64,000 nucleotides of DNA from NCBI RefSeq assembly GCF_003952725.1, contig NZ_CP032509.1:124001-188000 (forward strand). The letters are read 5' to 3'. This document shows positions 9,843 to 18,970 of this stretch, in pieces. The DNA is from Georhizobium profundi. GTDB taxonomy: Bacteria > Pseudomonadota > Alphaproteobacteria > Rhizobiales > Rhizobiaceae. Within the stretch, counting starts at the first letter, position 1. Each line of letters opens with the position of its first letter. The translations under genes were made by a program, and so were the position numbers. The notes below the pieces were generated by a model. The model made no database searches, was not told where the DNA came from, and was given only the letters and a program-made list of their open reading frames with translations.

Positions 9843-9955
9843 GTACCCTCCGGTTGATGACGGACGAACTTAAAGCGAGGGCAACCGGCGTCAATGCACG
9901 ACGCGACACGCCCCAACACGACTTCGTGTGGACCGCAGGGCGGAAAGGCTCTGGC

Positions 9956-10609
9956 CTAGTCCCGCGCTGCGCGCAGCATGGCAGCCCGCAGTTCTTCGAT
10001 GCCGACCCCTTTTTCGGAAGAGGTCGCGAGCACTTCCGGAAAGGCCGCGGGATGCTTGGCGATCTTGGCGAGCGTTTCGGAGATCAGCCGCGGCACGCCG
10101 GCGGCCTTGATCTTGTCGGTCTTGGTCAGAACGAGCTGGTAGGACACGGCCGCCTTGTCGAGCAGATCCAGCACTTCCTCGTCGTTTGGCTTGATGCCGT
10201 GGCGGGCATCGATCAGTACGTAGACGCGCTTCAGCGTCGCGCGGCCACGGAGATAGTCGAAGACGAGCTTCGTCCACTGGTCGACCTGTTCCTTCGGCGC
10301 CTGGGCATAGCCGTAGCCCGGCATGTCGACCAGGGCCAGCGGCGGCAGATCGTCGGCCGCGCCCGAATAGCCGTCCGGGACGAAATAGTTAAGCTCTTGG
10401 GTGCGGCCTGGCGTGTTGGAAGTGCGCGCCAGGCCCTTCTGGATCAGAAGCGCGTTGATCAGCGACGACTTGCCGACATTGGAACGGCCGGCGAAGGCGA
10501 TTTCCGGTGGGCCCTCTGGCGGCAGGAACTTCATGGCCGGCACGCCGCGGATGAATATCCACGGCTTCAGGAAGAGATTGGTGTCGACGAGCGTGCTTTC
10601 GGCAGTCAC
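9956..10609 (-). CDS. engB: Ribosome-biogenesis GTPase YihA/YsxC/EngB
   Basis: The 217-residue GTPase has G1 [11 protein letters not shown]3 DMPGYG and G4 TKTDK, in the order and spacing of the EngB family, which helps assemble the large ribosomal subunit. It lies after yidC in the rpmH-rnpA-yidC-engB gene order typical of Rhizobiales. A strong terminator between yidC and engB means engB transcription may partly depend on its own promoter. Confidence 0.95.
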   Translation of the reverse strand: MTAESTLVDTNLFLKPWIFIRGVPAMKFLPPEGPPEIAFAGRSNVGKSSLINALLIQKGLARTSNTPGRTQELNYFVPDGYSGAADDLPPLALVDMPGYGYAQAPKEQVDQWTKLVFDYLRGRATLKRVYVLIDARHGIKPNDEEVLDLLDKAAVSYQLVLTKTDKIKAAGVPRLISETLAKIAKHPAAFPEVLATSSEKGVGIEELRAAMLRAARD

Positions 10610-10642
10610 AGGCTTTTCCTTTCGCGCGCCGCGTCGAAAAAG

Positions 10643-10668
10643 GAGAACCCCGGATGGCCGGGGTTCTC
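10643..10668 (-). terminator. Rho-independent terminator after yidC
   Basis: A perfect 11-bp stem (GAGAACCCCGG / CCGGGGTTCTC) with a 4-nt loop is followed, in the minus-strand direction, by a run of five T. It sits 14 bp after the yidC stop, so it most likely ends the rpmH-rnpA-yidC transcript. Confidence 0.85.
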
Positions 10669-10681
10669 GATGGTCGAAAAT

Positions 10682-12493
10682 TTATTCGGCGGGCTTCGGC
10701 TTGCGGCGGAAGAGGCCGCGCAGATTGTCCCACAATTCGATCTTCACACCCTGGCGCTTCATGATGAAGCCCTGCTGGAGGATCGAAAGCGTGTTGTTCC
10801 AGGCCCAGTAGATGACGAGACCAGCCGGGAAGGTTGCCAGCATGAAGGTGAAGACCACCGGCATCCAGTTGAAGATCATCTGCTGCGTCGGATCCGGCGG
10901 GGTCGGGTTCATGCGCATCTGCAGGAACATCGTGACGCCCATGATCAGCGGCCAGACGCCGATGAGCAGGAATGCCGGCACATCGTAAGGCAGGAGGCCG
11001 AAGAGGTTGAAGATCGACGTCGGATCGGGCGCGGACAGATCCTGGATCCAGCCGAAGAACGGCGCATGGCGCATTTCGATCGTGACGTAGATGACCTTGT
11101 AGAGCGCGAAGAACACCGGGATCTGCAGGAGCACCGGCCAGCAACCGGCGATCGGATTGATCTTCTCGGTCTTGTAGAGCTCCATCATGGCCTGTTGCAT
11201 GGCCATGCGGTCGTCGCCGTGCTTCTTCTTGATCTCCTCCATCTTCGGCTGAACCTTCTTCATGTTCGCCATGGAGACGTAGCTCTTGTTGGCGAGCGGG
11301 AAGAAGACGAGCTTGATCAGCACGGTGGTGATCAGGATCGAGACACCGAAATTGCCAAGGAGGCGGTAGAAGAAGTCGAGAAGGTAGAAAAGCGGCTTGG
11401 TGATGAAATAGAACCAGCCCCAGTCGATCATCAGGTCGAAGCTCGGGATCTGGAACTGATCCTGGTAGCCGTCGATGATCGGCACCTGCTTGGCACCGGC
11501 AAACACCTTGTTCGCAACTTCCACCGTGCCATCGGCCGGGATTGTCAGGGCGTCGGCGCGGAAATCGGTCTGATAACGGGCACGGCCTTCGCCGAAATAG
11601 GCAAAGCGCGAGACGAAGGGGTTCGCCTGATCCGGGATGAGCGCGGTTGCCCAGTACTTGTCGGTGATCCCCATCCAGCCGGCGGACGCCTGCTCGACGG
11701 AAATGATGCCATCTTCCTCGACGTCCGAATAGTCGATTTCGCGCAGGCCGGCATCGCCGAAAAAGCCGAGAAGGCCTTCGTGCAGAACGAAGATCGATGG
11801 CGTGGTCGGCTTGGAGAACCGGGTCGAACGTCCATAGGAGGCGAGTGATACGGTTTCACCGCTGGTATTGGAGACCGTATCGTCGACCTGGAACATGAAG
11901 TCGTCGTCGACGGAGATCGTGCGGGTGAAGACGAGACCCTGGCCGTTGTCGAAGGTCAGCGTGACGGGCGTCTGCGGCGTCAGTTCGGCGCCCGCCTCGG
12001 CTTCCCAGACGGTGTCGGCACCCGGAACGGGACCCGCCGCTTCACTGCCGACATAGCCAAGCTCGACGAAGTAACCGGTTTCGATTGCGGCAGGAGACAA
12101 AAGCGTGATGATCGGGCTGTCGTCATCGACGGTCTCGCGATAGCCCTTCAGGCGCAGATCGTCGAAGCGCGCGCCGGTCAGGTTGATCGAGCCGGTGAGC
12201 GACGGCGTGTCGATGGCAACGCGTTCACTCGCGGCGATCGCGGCATCGCGGTTGACTGCGGTGACTTCGAGACCACCTGCCCCACCAGGCAAGGCTGCGT
12301 CCGGCGCTTGACCAGCGGCAGGTGCAGGCACACCTTCGACGCCTGGGCTCGGGTCGCGCGTCACGGCTTCCTGCTGCTGGCCGGTGGCCTGCCGTTCGGC
12401 CTCGATGCGCGGGTTGATATAGAAGAACTGCCAAACGATCAGCACAAGCACGGAAAGCGCTATTGCGATGAAGTAATTGCGGTTGTTTTGCAT
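10682..12493 (-). CDS. yidC: Membrane protein insertase YidC
   Basis: The 603-residue protein has the Gram-negative YidC layout: an N-terminal membrane helix (MQNNRNYFIAIALSV), a large periplasmic beta-sandwich domain with a low-complexity linker near residues 35-65, and five C-terminal helices with the conserved cytoplasmic loop (KKVQPKMEEIKKKHGDD). It inserts and folds inner-membrane proteins alone or with SecYEG. The ATG at 12493 was chosen over an upstream in-frame one because it gives the canonical N-terminus. Confidence 0.96.
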   Translation of the reverse strand: MQNNRNYFIAIALSVLVLIVWQFFYINPRIEAERQATGQQQEAVTRDPSPGVEGVPAPAAGQAPDAALPGGAGGLEVTAVNRDAAIAASERVAIDTPSLTGSINLTGARFDDLRLKGYRETVDDDSPIITLLSPAAIETGYFVELGYVGSEAAGPVPGADTVWEAEAGAELTPQTPVTLTFDNGQGLVFTRTISVDDDFMFQVDDTVSNTSGETVSLASYGRSTRFSKPTTPSIFVLHEGLLGFFGDAGLREIDYSDVEEDGIISVEQASAGWMGITDKYWATALIPDQANPFVSRFAYFGEGRARYQTDFRADALTIPADGTVEVANKVFAGAKQVPIIDGYQDQFQIPSFDLMIDWGWFYFITKPLFYLLDFFYRLLGNFGVSILITTVLIKLVFFPLANKSYVSMANMKKVQPKMEEIKKKHGDDRMAMQQAMMELYKTEKINPIAGCWPVLLQIPVFFALYKVIYVTIEMRHAPFFGWIQDLSAPDPTSIFNLFGLLPYDVPAFLLIGVWPLIMGVTMFLQMRMNPTPPDPTQQMIFNWMPVVFTFMLATFPAGLVIYWAWNNTLSILQQGFIMKRQGVKIELWDNLRGLFRRKPKPAE

Positions 12494-12575
12494 CCTGCTT
12501 TCCTGGATTTCCGCCGTGGGCGCGGCTTGATCGAGCCGCTGCCGCACCGCCGTCGAAGCGGCGTTTGCGCTGACC

Positions 12576-12962
12576 CTACGTGTCCTTGACCGAACCTGTT
12601 TTCGGCCGGCTCTGGGAGCGCGGCCCTTCGATGCGTTCTTTGATGGCTGCCGTCAAGCGACAAAAGGGCGCAGAGAGCATGTCGCGGCGGCCTACCAGCA
12701 CATAGTCGACCCCAGGCTTCATCGCTGCGGCTCCCGAGAGCCTCACTGCTTCGCGCAAACGGCGCTTCATGCGGTTGCGCTCAACCGCGTTGCCCTGGCG
12801 CTTCGTCAGTGTGAAGCCCACGCGCGGCGGCTCATCATCTCCACGAGACCTCGTCTCGAGAAGGAAGAACGGGCCCTTGTGTTTTTGCCCGGTCTTCATG
12901 GCGACGAAATCGGCACGGCGTTTCAACCGTTGCGGATTTCCTTTCGGCTTGTCGTCGAGCAT
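12576..12962 (-). CDS. rnpA: Ribonuclease P protein component
   Basis: The 128-residue basic protein carries the RnpA signature GNAVERNRMKRRLREAVR and a preceding RVGFTLTKR strand. It binds the catalytic RNA of RNase P to mature tRNA 5' ends. It lies between rpmH and yidC, the standard bacterial order. The length is usual for alphaproteobacteria. Confidence 0.95.
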   Translation of the reverse strand: MLDDKPKGNPQRLKRRADFVAMKTGQKHKGPFFLLETRSRGDDEPPRVGFTLTKRQGNAVERNRMKRRLREAVRLSGAAAMKPGVDYVLVGRRDMLSAPFCRLTAAIKERIEGPRSQSRPKTGSVKDT

Positions 12963-13000
12963 GTGCCAGCCTTTTCAATCAAAAGCGGGCAACAGGCCGA

Positions 13001-13138
13001 TCAAGCCGACAGACGCTTGCGGCCGCGTGCGCGACGTGCTGCGAGTACCTTGCGGCCACCTGCGGTGGCCATGCGTGCGCGGAAGCCGTGACGGCGCTTG
13101 CGCACGAGTTTGGAAGGCTGAAATGTACGCTTTGTCAT
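13001..13138 (-). CDS. rpmH: 50S ribosomal protein L34
   Basis: This 45-codon gene reads [19 protein letters not shown] and continues with the [17 protein letters not shown] tail that defines L34. It begins the rpmH-rnpA-yidC operon and lies 38 bp before rnpA. A likely promoter is 127 bp upstream. Confidence 0.97.
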   Translation of the reverse strand: MTKRTFQPSKLVRKRRHGFRARMATAGGRKVLAARRARGRKRLSA

Positions 13139-13264
13139 TTATTTAGATACCGCGGGGTGCGGCCCTTCTTGGTCTGTCGAAACAGAAGCGTTGCGATGGA
13201 TCATCCGTCTCGCGGCACGTTCAGCTCCCTTGGGAGCGCCCCGACCGAGCACGAATGTGGCCGG

Positions 13265-13294
13265 CTTATAGGCAAGAAGGGCCCTCAAAGTCAA
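13265..13294 (-). promoter_or_regulatory. Probable sigma70-type promoter for rpmH operon
   Basis: On the minus strand a TTGACT -35 hexamer (13289-13294) and a TATAAG -10 hexamer (13265-13270) are separated by 18 bp, about 127 bp upstream of the rpmH start. The match and position suggest the main promoter of the ribosomal-protein operon; it has not been mapped. Confidence 0.6.
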
Positions 13295-13528
13295 TCTCGC
13301 CCGGGCTTTGCCGCGGTGACCGGACACGCCCCCATCACGCAGACGTTTGGCAAAGCGAGCGCATGTCATTGGCCTCTGCGCTCTTTTCGCTGTAGCCCGA
13401 TGATGGTCATACCCGCTAAAGGATCGCCTCACGTGAAGCAGCACAGCCCCTATCCGACCGCCAATTCGGCTTTCGATGCCGAAGGGCAGGACGCGCAAGG
13501 TCGTGAAGGACATGGATCGGAGCGGCGC

Positions 13529-14248
13529 ATGACCGGACGGGCTCTCAGCCGCTTTCTGCCAGCGGTCGCCATCCTCGGCTGTCTGGCGCTCGGCTACGCA
13601 TTCGGGCTCCAGGACTATCTGTCGCTAAACGCGCTTGCCGATCATCGCGACCAGTTGCAGGGCTTCGTCGCAGCCAACTTCCTTCTTGCCGCCGCAGCTT
13701 ATCTCGGCGTCTACGCGCTGGCGGTGGCGGTCGCGTTCCCCGCGGCATCGGTTCTCACCGTTTTCGGCGGCTTTCTTTTCGGCTGGCTGGCCGGGGGCGC
13801 CTTGACGGCAGTTGCCGCGACCACGGGTGCGACGCTGCTGTTCCTCGCCGCCCGGAGCACGCTCGGCCCGACCTTGCGCGATCGCGCGGGCGGAAGCCTC
13901 GCGCGTTTTGCCGATGGCTTTCGCAAGGATGCCTTTTCCTATCTGCTGATCCTGAGGCTCGCGCCGATCTTCCCCTTCTTCCTGGTCAACATCGCCCCGG
14001 CCTTCTTCGGCGTCAGCACCCGGACCTTCGTGATGGCGACACTGATCGGCATCCTGCCGGGCACTTTCGCCTATTCCTATCTCGGCTCCGGCCTCGACAG
14101 CGTGCTCGTTGCGGCGAGCGAAGCCGGCACGACGCTGTCGCTCGGCGATCTCGTCACGCCGCAGATCACGCTGGCCTTCGCGGCCCTGGCAGCCGTTGCC
14201 GCCATTCCGCTGATCGTCAAACGCGTGACCCGCCACACCAAGACCTGA
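13529..14248 (+). CDS. TVP38/TMEM64 (VTT/DedA-type) membrane protein
   Basis: The 239-residue protein has about five to six membrane helices and the VTT-domain pattern: VAFPAASVLTVFGGFLFGW, then a re-entrant RLAPIFPFFLVNIAPA segment and GILPGTFAYSYLGSGL. VTT proteins are related to DedA lipid or undecaprenyl-phosphate translocases. The ATG at 13529 has a GGAG about 7 bp upstream; the frame is open further back with other possible starts. It lies 77 bp before a mercuric-reductase-like flavoprotein, a pairing often seen and sometimes fused in bacteria. Confidence 0.8.
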   Translation: MTGRALSRFLPAVAILGCLALGYAFGLQDYLSLNALADHRDQLQGFVAANFLLAAAAYLGVYALAVAVAFPAASVLTVFGGFLFGWLAGGALTAVAATTGATLLFLAARSTLGPTLRDRAGGSLARFADGFRKDAFSYLLILRLAPIFPFFLVNIAPAFFGVSTRTFVMATLIGILPGTFAYSYLGSGLDSVLVAASEAGTTLSLGDLVTPQITLAFAALAAVAAIPLIVKRVTRHTKT

Positions 14249-14325
14249 AGCGTCGCATGCGTTTCCGGCCCTTCGCGCAAAGCCGAGACTGATCTAGAGA
14301 TGCGCAAGCGGATGAAGGAAACATC

Positions 14326-15774
14326 ATGACGTCCAAGACTGCAGAGAGCGCCGTTCTGAAACCCGACATCTGCGTCATCGGGGGAGGCTCGGGCGGCCTG
14401 ACGGTTGCCGCCGCTGCCGCCTCCTTCGGCGTTTCGGTCGTTCTCATCGAAAAGGGCAAGATGGGTGGCGACTGCCTGAACTATGGCTGCGTTCCCTCCA
14501 AAGCGCTGATCGCTGCGGCCAAACATGCCGAAGCCATCCGCGAGGCGCCGCATTTCGGTGTTTTCGCCGGCGAGCCCGAGATCGACTTCGCCAGGGTCAA
14601 CGCCCACATTCACGAGGTGATCGGGGCGATCGCGCCGAATGATTCCGTCGAGCGCTTTCGGGCGCTGGGCGTCAACGTCATCCAGGCGGAAGCGCGGTTC
14701 ACCGATGCCCGAACCGTGGTGGCCGGCGACCAGACGATCCGCGCCCGGCGCTTCGTGCTTGCCACGGGTTCGAAACCGCGCGTGCCGGACATCTCCGGTC
14801 TCTCGGACGTCGACTATCTCACCAATGAGACGCTGTTTTCGCTGACCACCCGGCCGGAGCATCTGATCGTTATCGGTGGTGGGCCGATCGGCGTCGAGAT
14901 GGCGCAGGCCCATCGTCGCCTCGGCTGCGCCGTCACCATTCTCGAAATGGGCACGCTGCTCAGCAAGGAGGATCCCGAACTTGCCCGGATCGTTACGCGC
15001 CGTCTCGAAGCGGATGGCATCGCCGTGCTCGAAAACATCGAAATTCTGAGGGCGAGCAAGGGCGGTGACGGATCCGTTTCGATTGCCTACCGGATAGATG
15101 GCAAAGAGACCTCTGTTACGGCAAGTCACCTGCTCGTCGCGGTGGGACGCGCCGCTCAGGTCGACAATCTCGGCCTGAAGGAAGCCGGCATCACATTCGA
15201 TCAACGCGGCATCAAGGTCGGCAGCGGGCTCAAGACGAGCAACAGCCGCGTCTTCGCAATCGGCGATGCGGTGGCGGGCGGCCTGCAATTCACCCATGTG
15301 GCGAACTACCATGCGGGCCTCGTCCTGCAGCAAATCCTCTTCCGCGTGCCGGCCAAGGAGAACCGCTCGGTGATACCGCGCGTCACCTTCACGGACCCGG
15401 AGCTGGCCCAGATCGGCCTGACGGAGGAAGAGGCGCGCAAGGCCGGCCACACCATCACGATCCAGCGCTGGCCCTACGCGCAAAACGATCGCGCCGAAGC
15501 GGAGCGCCGCACGGGCGGCGAGATCAAGATCGTGGCGGGAAAGCGCGGGGTGATCCTCGGCGTCGGCATCGTCGGCCACGGCGCCGGCGAGATGATCAAT
15601 CTCTATGCGCTCGCTCTGTCGAAGAAGATGACGCTCAACGATCTGCGCGGTTTCATTGCGCCCTATCCGACCATGAGCGAGATAGGAAAACGTGCGGCGA
15701 TCTCCTATTATGCACCGATGACGCGCAAGCCTTTCGTGCGCAAGCTCCTGGCCTTTCTGCGTCGCTTCGGCTGA
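14326..15774 (+). CDS. Mercuric-reductase-like FAD/NAD(P) disulfide oxidoreductase
   Basis: The 482-residue flavoprotein has the dinucleotide fold at the N-terminus (CVIGGGSGG), the redox pair in GGDCLNYGCVPSK (Cys50 and Cys55), a second NAD-binding motif (VIGGGPIGVEMA) and the C-terminal dimerisation domain (VTFTDPELAQIG). It lacks the C-terminal vicinal cysteines of true MerA and is in a chromosomal context with a TVP38 protein, so it is probably a general thiol or quinone reductase rather than mercury resistance. The true MerA of this window is far away at 36-37.5 kb. Confidence 0.85.
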   Translation: MTSKTAESAVLKPDICVIGGGSGGLTVAAAAASFGVSVVLIEKGKMGGDCLNYGCVPSKALIAAAKHAEAIREAPHFGVFAGEPEIDFARVNAHIHEVIGAIAPNDSVERFRALGVNVIQAEARFTDARTVVAGDQTIRARRFVLATGSKPRVPDISGLSDVDYLTNETLFSLTTRPEHLIVIGGGPIGVEMAQAHRRLGCAVTILEMGTLLSKEDPELARIVTRRLEADGIAVLENIEILRASKGGDGSVSIAYRIDGKETSVTASHLLVAVGRAAQVDNLGLKEAGITFDQRGIKVGSGLKTSNSRVFAIGDAVAGGLQFTHVANYHAGLVLQQILFRVPAKENRSVIPRVTFTDPELAQIGLTEEEARKAGHTITIQRWPYAQNDRAEAERRTGGEIKIVAGKRGVILGVGIVGHGAGEMINLYALALSKKMTLNDLRGFIAPYPTMSEIGKRAAISYYAPMTRKPFVRKLLAFLRRFG

Positions 15775-15820
15775 TGGTTCGGGCTGCTGCTGCGCGGGGA
15801 ACGGTGCATATGGATAGGAC

Positions 15821-17377
15821 ATGAGCGAAGCGGATATCCCGCCCCCTGACGTCACGCCGCCCGGCCGCGTTTCAGCGAAGGAAGAGGCGCGGACACCTGG
15901 TGGGGACGATGAGATCCGGCTCGGCCGGGGGCTCTCCAGCAAGCTCCTCTTCCTGACGATCCTTTTCGTGATGATCGCCGAAGTGCTGATCTTCGTCCCT
16001 TCCGTCTCGAACATGCGGCTGCGCTGGTTGTCCGACAAGCTCGCGACGGCTGCCTCCGCCAGCATCGTCGTCGAAGGCTTCGACGAGATGGACCTTCCCC
16101 AGCCGGTCCAGACCGACACCCTGATGAGCACCGGCACCAAGGCCATCGCGCTCCGGCGTGCAGGCTCCTCGCGCCTGATCGCCAGCACGCAGGTGCCGCC
16201 GACCGTCGACATGCAATATGATCTCTCCGATGTCGGGCCGCTGACAGCTATCGGCGATGCCATCGGAACGCTCGTCCATGGCAGCGACCGGATCATCCGT
16301 GTCTTCGGCCCGGTTGCCGGCGATCCGGGCACGATGATCGAGATCGTGATGGAAGAACGGCCGCTGAAGACGGCGATGCTGGTTTATGCCCGGAACGTCC
16401 TCATCCTGTCGCTCGTCATCTCCTTCATCACTGCGGGCTTCGTGTTCTTTGCCATCAATGCGCTTCTGATCCGGCCGATCCGGCGCATGACGGCAAACAT
16501 GCAGGCCTTTGCCGAGGCACCGGACGAGCCCGCGCGCGTGATCCGCCCCAGCACGCGCGATGACGAGCTCGGCCAGGCCGAACGCCACCTCGCCTCCATG
16601 CAGCAGGAACTGCAGCACACGCTGAAGGAGCAGAAGAACCTCGCCGATCTCGGCCTCGCCGTCTCCAAGATCAACCACGACATGCGCAACATCCTCGCCT
16701 CCGCGCAGCTCATCTCGGACCGCCTCGCCGGCGTCGACGACCCGATCGTGCAGCGTTTTGCGCCAAAGCTTCTGCGCACCATCGACCGTGCCGTCTCCTA
16801 TTCGAACGAGGTGCTCGCCTATGGCCGCGCGCGCGAAGCGACGCCGAAGCGGCGCTGGCTGGATCTGAAGCGGCTGATCGAGGACGTGCGCGACATCACC
16901 GCCGTTGACCCCGCCTTCGAGATCGATTTCGTGATCGACATGCCCGACGGGCTCGAGGTGGAAGCCGACAGCGAGCAGCTCTTCCGCGTCATCCACAACC
17001 TCTCCCGCAACTCGGTCGAGGCGCTGAAGAGCCTCGAAGGCGACGCGGCGCTCGTGAAGCGCATCCGCGTGGCCGCCAGGCGCGAAGGCAGCGTGGTGAC
17101 TATCATGGTCGAAGACACCGGCCCCGGCATGCCGGCCGGCGCACGGGCCAATCTCTTCAAGGCGTTTCGCGGATCGACCCGGCCCGGCGGCACGGGTCTT
17201 GGCCTTACCATCGCGCGTGAGCTCGTGCTTGCCCATGGCGGCGACCTGAAGCTGGTGGAAAGCAACAGCCCCGGCACGATCTTCGCCATCGTTCTGCCCG
17301 ACCAGCCCCTGCCGATCGCAGCTTTTCGCAACCGCCCGAAGCACCGGCTCGACCAGGATCGCCAACAGATCCCCTGA
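15821..17377 (+). CDS. Sensor histidine kinase with HAMP domain
   Basis: The 518-residue protein has two membrane helices (near residues 42-62 and 192-215) around a periplasmic sensor segment, then a HAMP region, an H-box with KINHDMRN, an N-box NLSRNSVEAL, a G1 box DTGPGMP and a G2 box GGTGLGL. No response-regulator gene is adjacent, so its partner is elsewhere. It is the last backbone gene before the tRNA-Arg and the ICE. The signal sensed is not readable from sequence. Confidence 0.85.
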   Translation: MSEADIPPPDVTPPGRVSAKEEARTPGGDDEIRLGRGLSSKLLFLTILFVMIAEVLIFVPSVSNMRLRWLSDKLATAASASIVVEGFDEMDLPQPVQTDTLMSTGTKAIALRRAGSSRLIASTQVPPTVDMQYDLSDVGPLTAIGDAIGTLVHGSDRIIRVFGPVAGDPGTMIEIVMEERPLKTAMLVYARNVLILSLVISFITAGFVFFAINALLIRPIRRMTANMQAFAEAPDEPARVIRPSTRDDELGQAERHLASMQQELQHTLKEQKNLADLGLAVSKINHDMRNILASAQLISDRLAGVDDPIVQRFAPKLLRTIDRAVSYSNEVLAYGRAREATPKRRWLDLKRLIEDVRDITAVDPAFEIDFVIDMPDGLEVEADSEQLFRVIHNLSRNSVEALKSLEGDAALVKRIRVAARREGSVVTIMVEDTGPGMPAGARANLFKAFRGSTRPGGTGLGLTIARELVLAHGGDLKLVESNSPGTIFAIVLPDQPLPIAAFRNRPKHRLDQDRQQIP

Positions 17378-17589
17378 TCGTCGCCTGGCCATCCCGTGCA
17401 ACGCATGAGCATGCGGCTGCGCTGGCCGTAGCTCCATGGACCCAGCAGCGCTTGATCTGCAGGCCGCACGACGTGCTCATAAAGAACAGTTCGACCTCAT
17501 CCAATTTTTTCCCGAACCGCGCTTGCATTCCCCCCGGCTACGTTTTAGGTAAGCGCCGTCGCGGTCGATCCACCGGATCCACCGCCAAC

Positions 17590-17666
17590 GCGCCCGTAGC
17601 TCAGCTGGATAGAGCACCAGACTACGAATCTGGGGGTCAGAGGTTCGAATCCTTTCGGGCGCGCCA
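17590..17666 (+). tRNA. tRNA-Arg (ACG)
   Basis: A complete cloverleaf can be drawn: acceptor stem GCGCCCG / CGGGCGC, D-arm, anticodon stem CCAGA / TCTGG around the loop CTACGAA with anticodon ACG at 17624-17626, T-arm GAGGTTCGAATCC, and an encoded CCA end. ICE-type genes begin right after its 3' end, so it is the probable integration site; I found no second copy of its 3' end inside the window. Confidence 0.96.
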
Positions 17667-17954
17667 TTTAACCCACTGAAATCACTTCATTTTCTGCCTT
17701 CAGCGCGATAGCTCCCCAGCATAAAAATCCATTTTAGTCTGGGTTTTAGTCTGGGGTTTTTGTTGCAGATAGACGCGGAATGTCGGCATCGGCAGCATGT
17801 GATTCCCACTTTTTGATAGCTGGTGGGGCGAATTTGATGATGGTCTCGGGGGGAAAGCCTTCCCCCTGGCCGGCACTTCGTTGCCGGCGCACCCCCTTCT
17901 GCGGGGAGACCCCGCAACGCCCCCCTAGAGTGAGAGGCAGGCCGGGTTTGCCGT
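17667..17954. other. ICE left-end non-coding region with tandem repeats
   Basis: About 290 bp without a convincing gene separates the tRNA from the first ICE leader. It contains a perfect 12-bp tandem repeat (TTTTAGTCTGGG at 17732-17743 and 17744-17755) that could be arm-type sites for an integrase. A 32-codon minus-strand frame (17798 to 17700) crosses the repeat and could be a remnant integrase end or chance. A GC hairpin (GCGGGG / CCCCGC) lies near 17901-17914. Confidence 0.4.
17732..17755. repeat. Two tandem 12-bp repeats beside the tRNA
   Basis: TTTTAGTCTGGG occurs twice without a gap, 66 bp from the tRNA 3' end. Position next to a presumed att site suggests recombinase or excisionase arm-binding sites; no functional evidence. 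Confidence 0.5.
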
Positions 17955-17993
17955 GACGGGCTGGGATCGGGAGAGAGGCTCCCGAGGCCCGTC
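17955..17993 (+). promoter_or_regulatory. Structured 5' leader A, before ardC
   Basis: A two-tier hairpin: outer stem GACGGGC / GCCCGTC, inner stem CGGGAG / CTCCCG with loop AGAGG, ending 15 bp before the ardC start. The whole block from about 17,930 aligns well with the leader before the parB-like gene (leader B), including the loop and the flanking sequence down to the ATGG start. The conservation between two unlinked genes implies a shared regulatory RNA or protein-binding element. Confidence 0.55.
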
Positions 17994-18007
17994 GCGGAGT
18001 AATCCCG

Positions 18008-18970
18008 ATGGCCAGACATGACCGCAGCGCTCGCGCCGGCTCGGACCGGACGAGCCTTTACGACGACATCACCGACAAGATCATCGCCGAACTGGAGGCG
18101 GGCCGCGTGCCCTGGGTGCAGCCTTGGGGCACCCCCGAGGCCGACGCGCTCCTCGGCCTGCCGAAGAACGCCGTCACCGGCCGGCAATATTCCGGCATCA
18201 ACATCCTTCTTCTCTGGGGCGCCGTGGTCGAGCGCGGCTTCCCCGGCCAGGGCTGGCTCACCTTCCGCCAGGCGCTCTCGCTCGGCGGCAATGTTCGCAA
18301 GGGCGAGCACGGCACCACGGTCGTCTACGCCGACCGCTTCATCCCCGACGAGGAAAAGAAGCGCGCGCAGGAAACCGGCGAGGAAGCCCACGCGATTCCC
18401 TTCCTGAAGCGCTTCACCGTGTTCAACACCGTGCAATGCGAGAACCTTCCCGAAGACGTCACCGTCGCCGCACCGCCTCCGCCGCCCGGCCAGATCGAGC
18501 CCACCGTCGAGGCGCTCATCAAGGCCACCAGCATCGACTTCCGCATCGGCGGCGACAAGGCATTCTATATGCCGGCCCCCGACTATGTGGTCGTGCCGCC
18601 CCCGGCCGCCTTCTTCGAGCCGATCAACTGGCACCGCACGGCCCTGCACGAGCTGTCGCACGCCAGCGGCCATCACTCGCGCCTCGCTCGCGATCTCGGC
18701 GGCTCCTTCGGCTCGAAGAAGTATTTCGTCGAGGAATGCGTCGCCGAGCTTTCGAGCGCCTTCTGTTGCGCGGCGCTGGGCATCAGGCCCACCGTGCGCC
18801 ATGCCGACTATATCGGCGCGTGGATCGACACGATGCGCGAGGACAACCGCGCCATCTTCCGCGCCGCGTCGCAGGCCAGCAAGGCGGCCGACTGGCTTCT
18901 CTCCTTCCTGCCGGCCGACGAGCAGCCCGCCGTCGATGCCGCCTCCTCGATCGACAGGAGGGCGGCATGA
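18008..18970 (+). CDS. ardC: ArdC-family antirestriction protein
   Basis: The 320-residue protein has an N-terminal ssDNA-binding DUF1738/ArdC domain (residues about 14-140, with TGRQYSGINILLLW and GWLTFRQA) and a C-terminal zincin-like metallopeptidase domain with HELSH at residues 214-218. ArdC proteins protect incoming single-stranded plasmid or ICE DNA from the recipient's restriction enzymes. It is the first gene at the ICE left end and is preceded by structured leader A. The downstream gene starts at an ATGA overlap, so they are coupled. Confidence 0.9.
   Translation: MARHDRSARAGSDRTSLYDDITDKIIAELEAGRVPWVQPWGTPEADALLGLPKNAVTGRQYSGINILLLWGAVVERGFPGQGWLTFRQALSLGGNVRKGEHGTTVVYADRFIPDEEKKRAQETGEEAHAIPFLKRFTVFNTVQCENLPEDVTVAAPPPPPGQIEPTVEALIKATSIDFRIGGDKAFYMPAPDYVVVPPPAAFFEPINWHRTALHELSHASGHHSRLARDLGGSFGSKKYFVEECVAELSSAFCCAALGIRPTVRHADYIGAWIDTMREDNRAIFRAASQASKAADWLLSFLPADEQPAVDAASSIDRRAA

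Noticed and set aside
14326..15774. Calling this flavoprotein MerA
   Set aside because: It lacks the C-terminal Cys-Cys pair and mer neighbours; the real MerA is fused to MerB at 35.2-37.5 kb.
17687..18802. Long minus-strand frame opposite ardC
   Set aside because: It is a mirror frame of the well-supported ardC gene, with no family resemblance and low-complexity Arg/Gly/Asp composition typical of antisense frames in GC-rich DNA.
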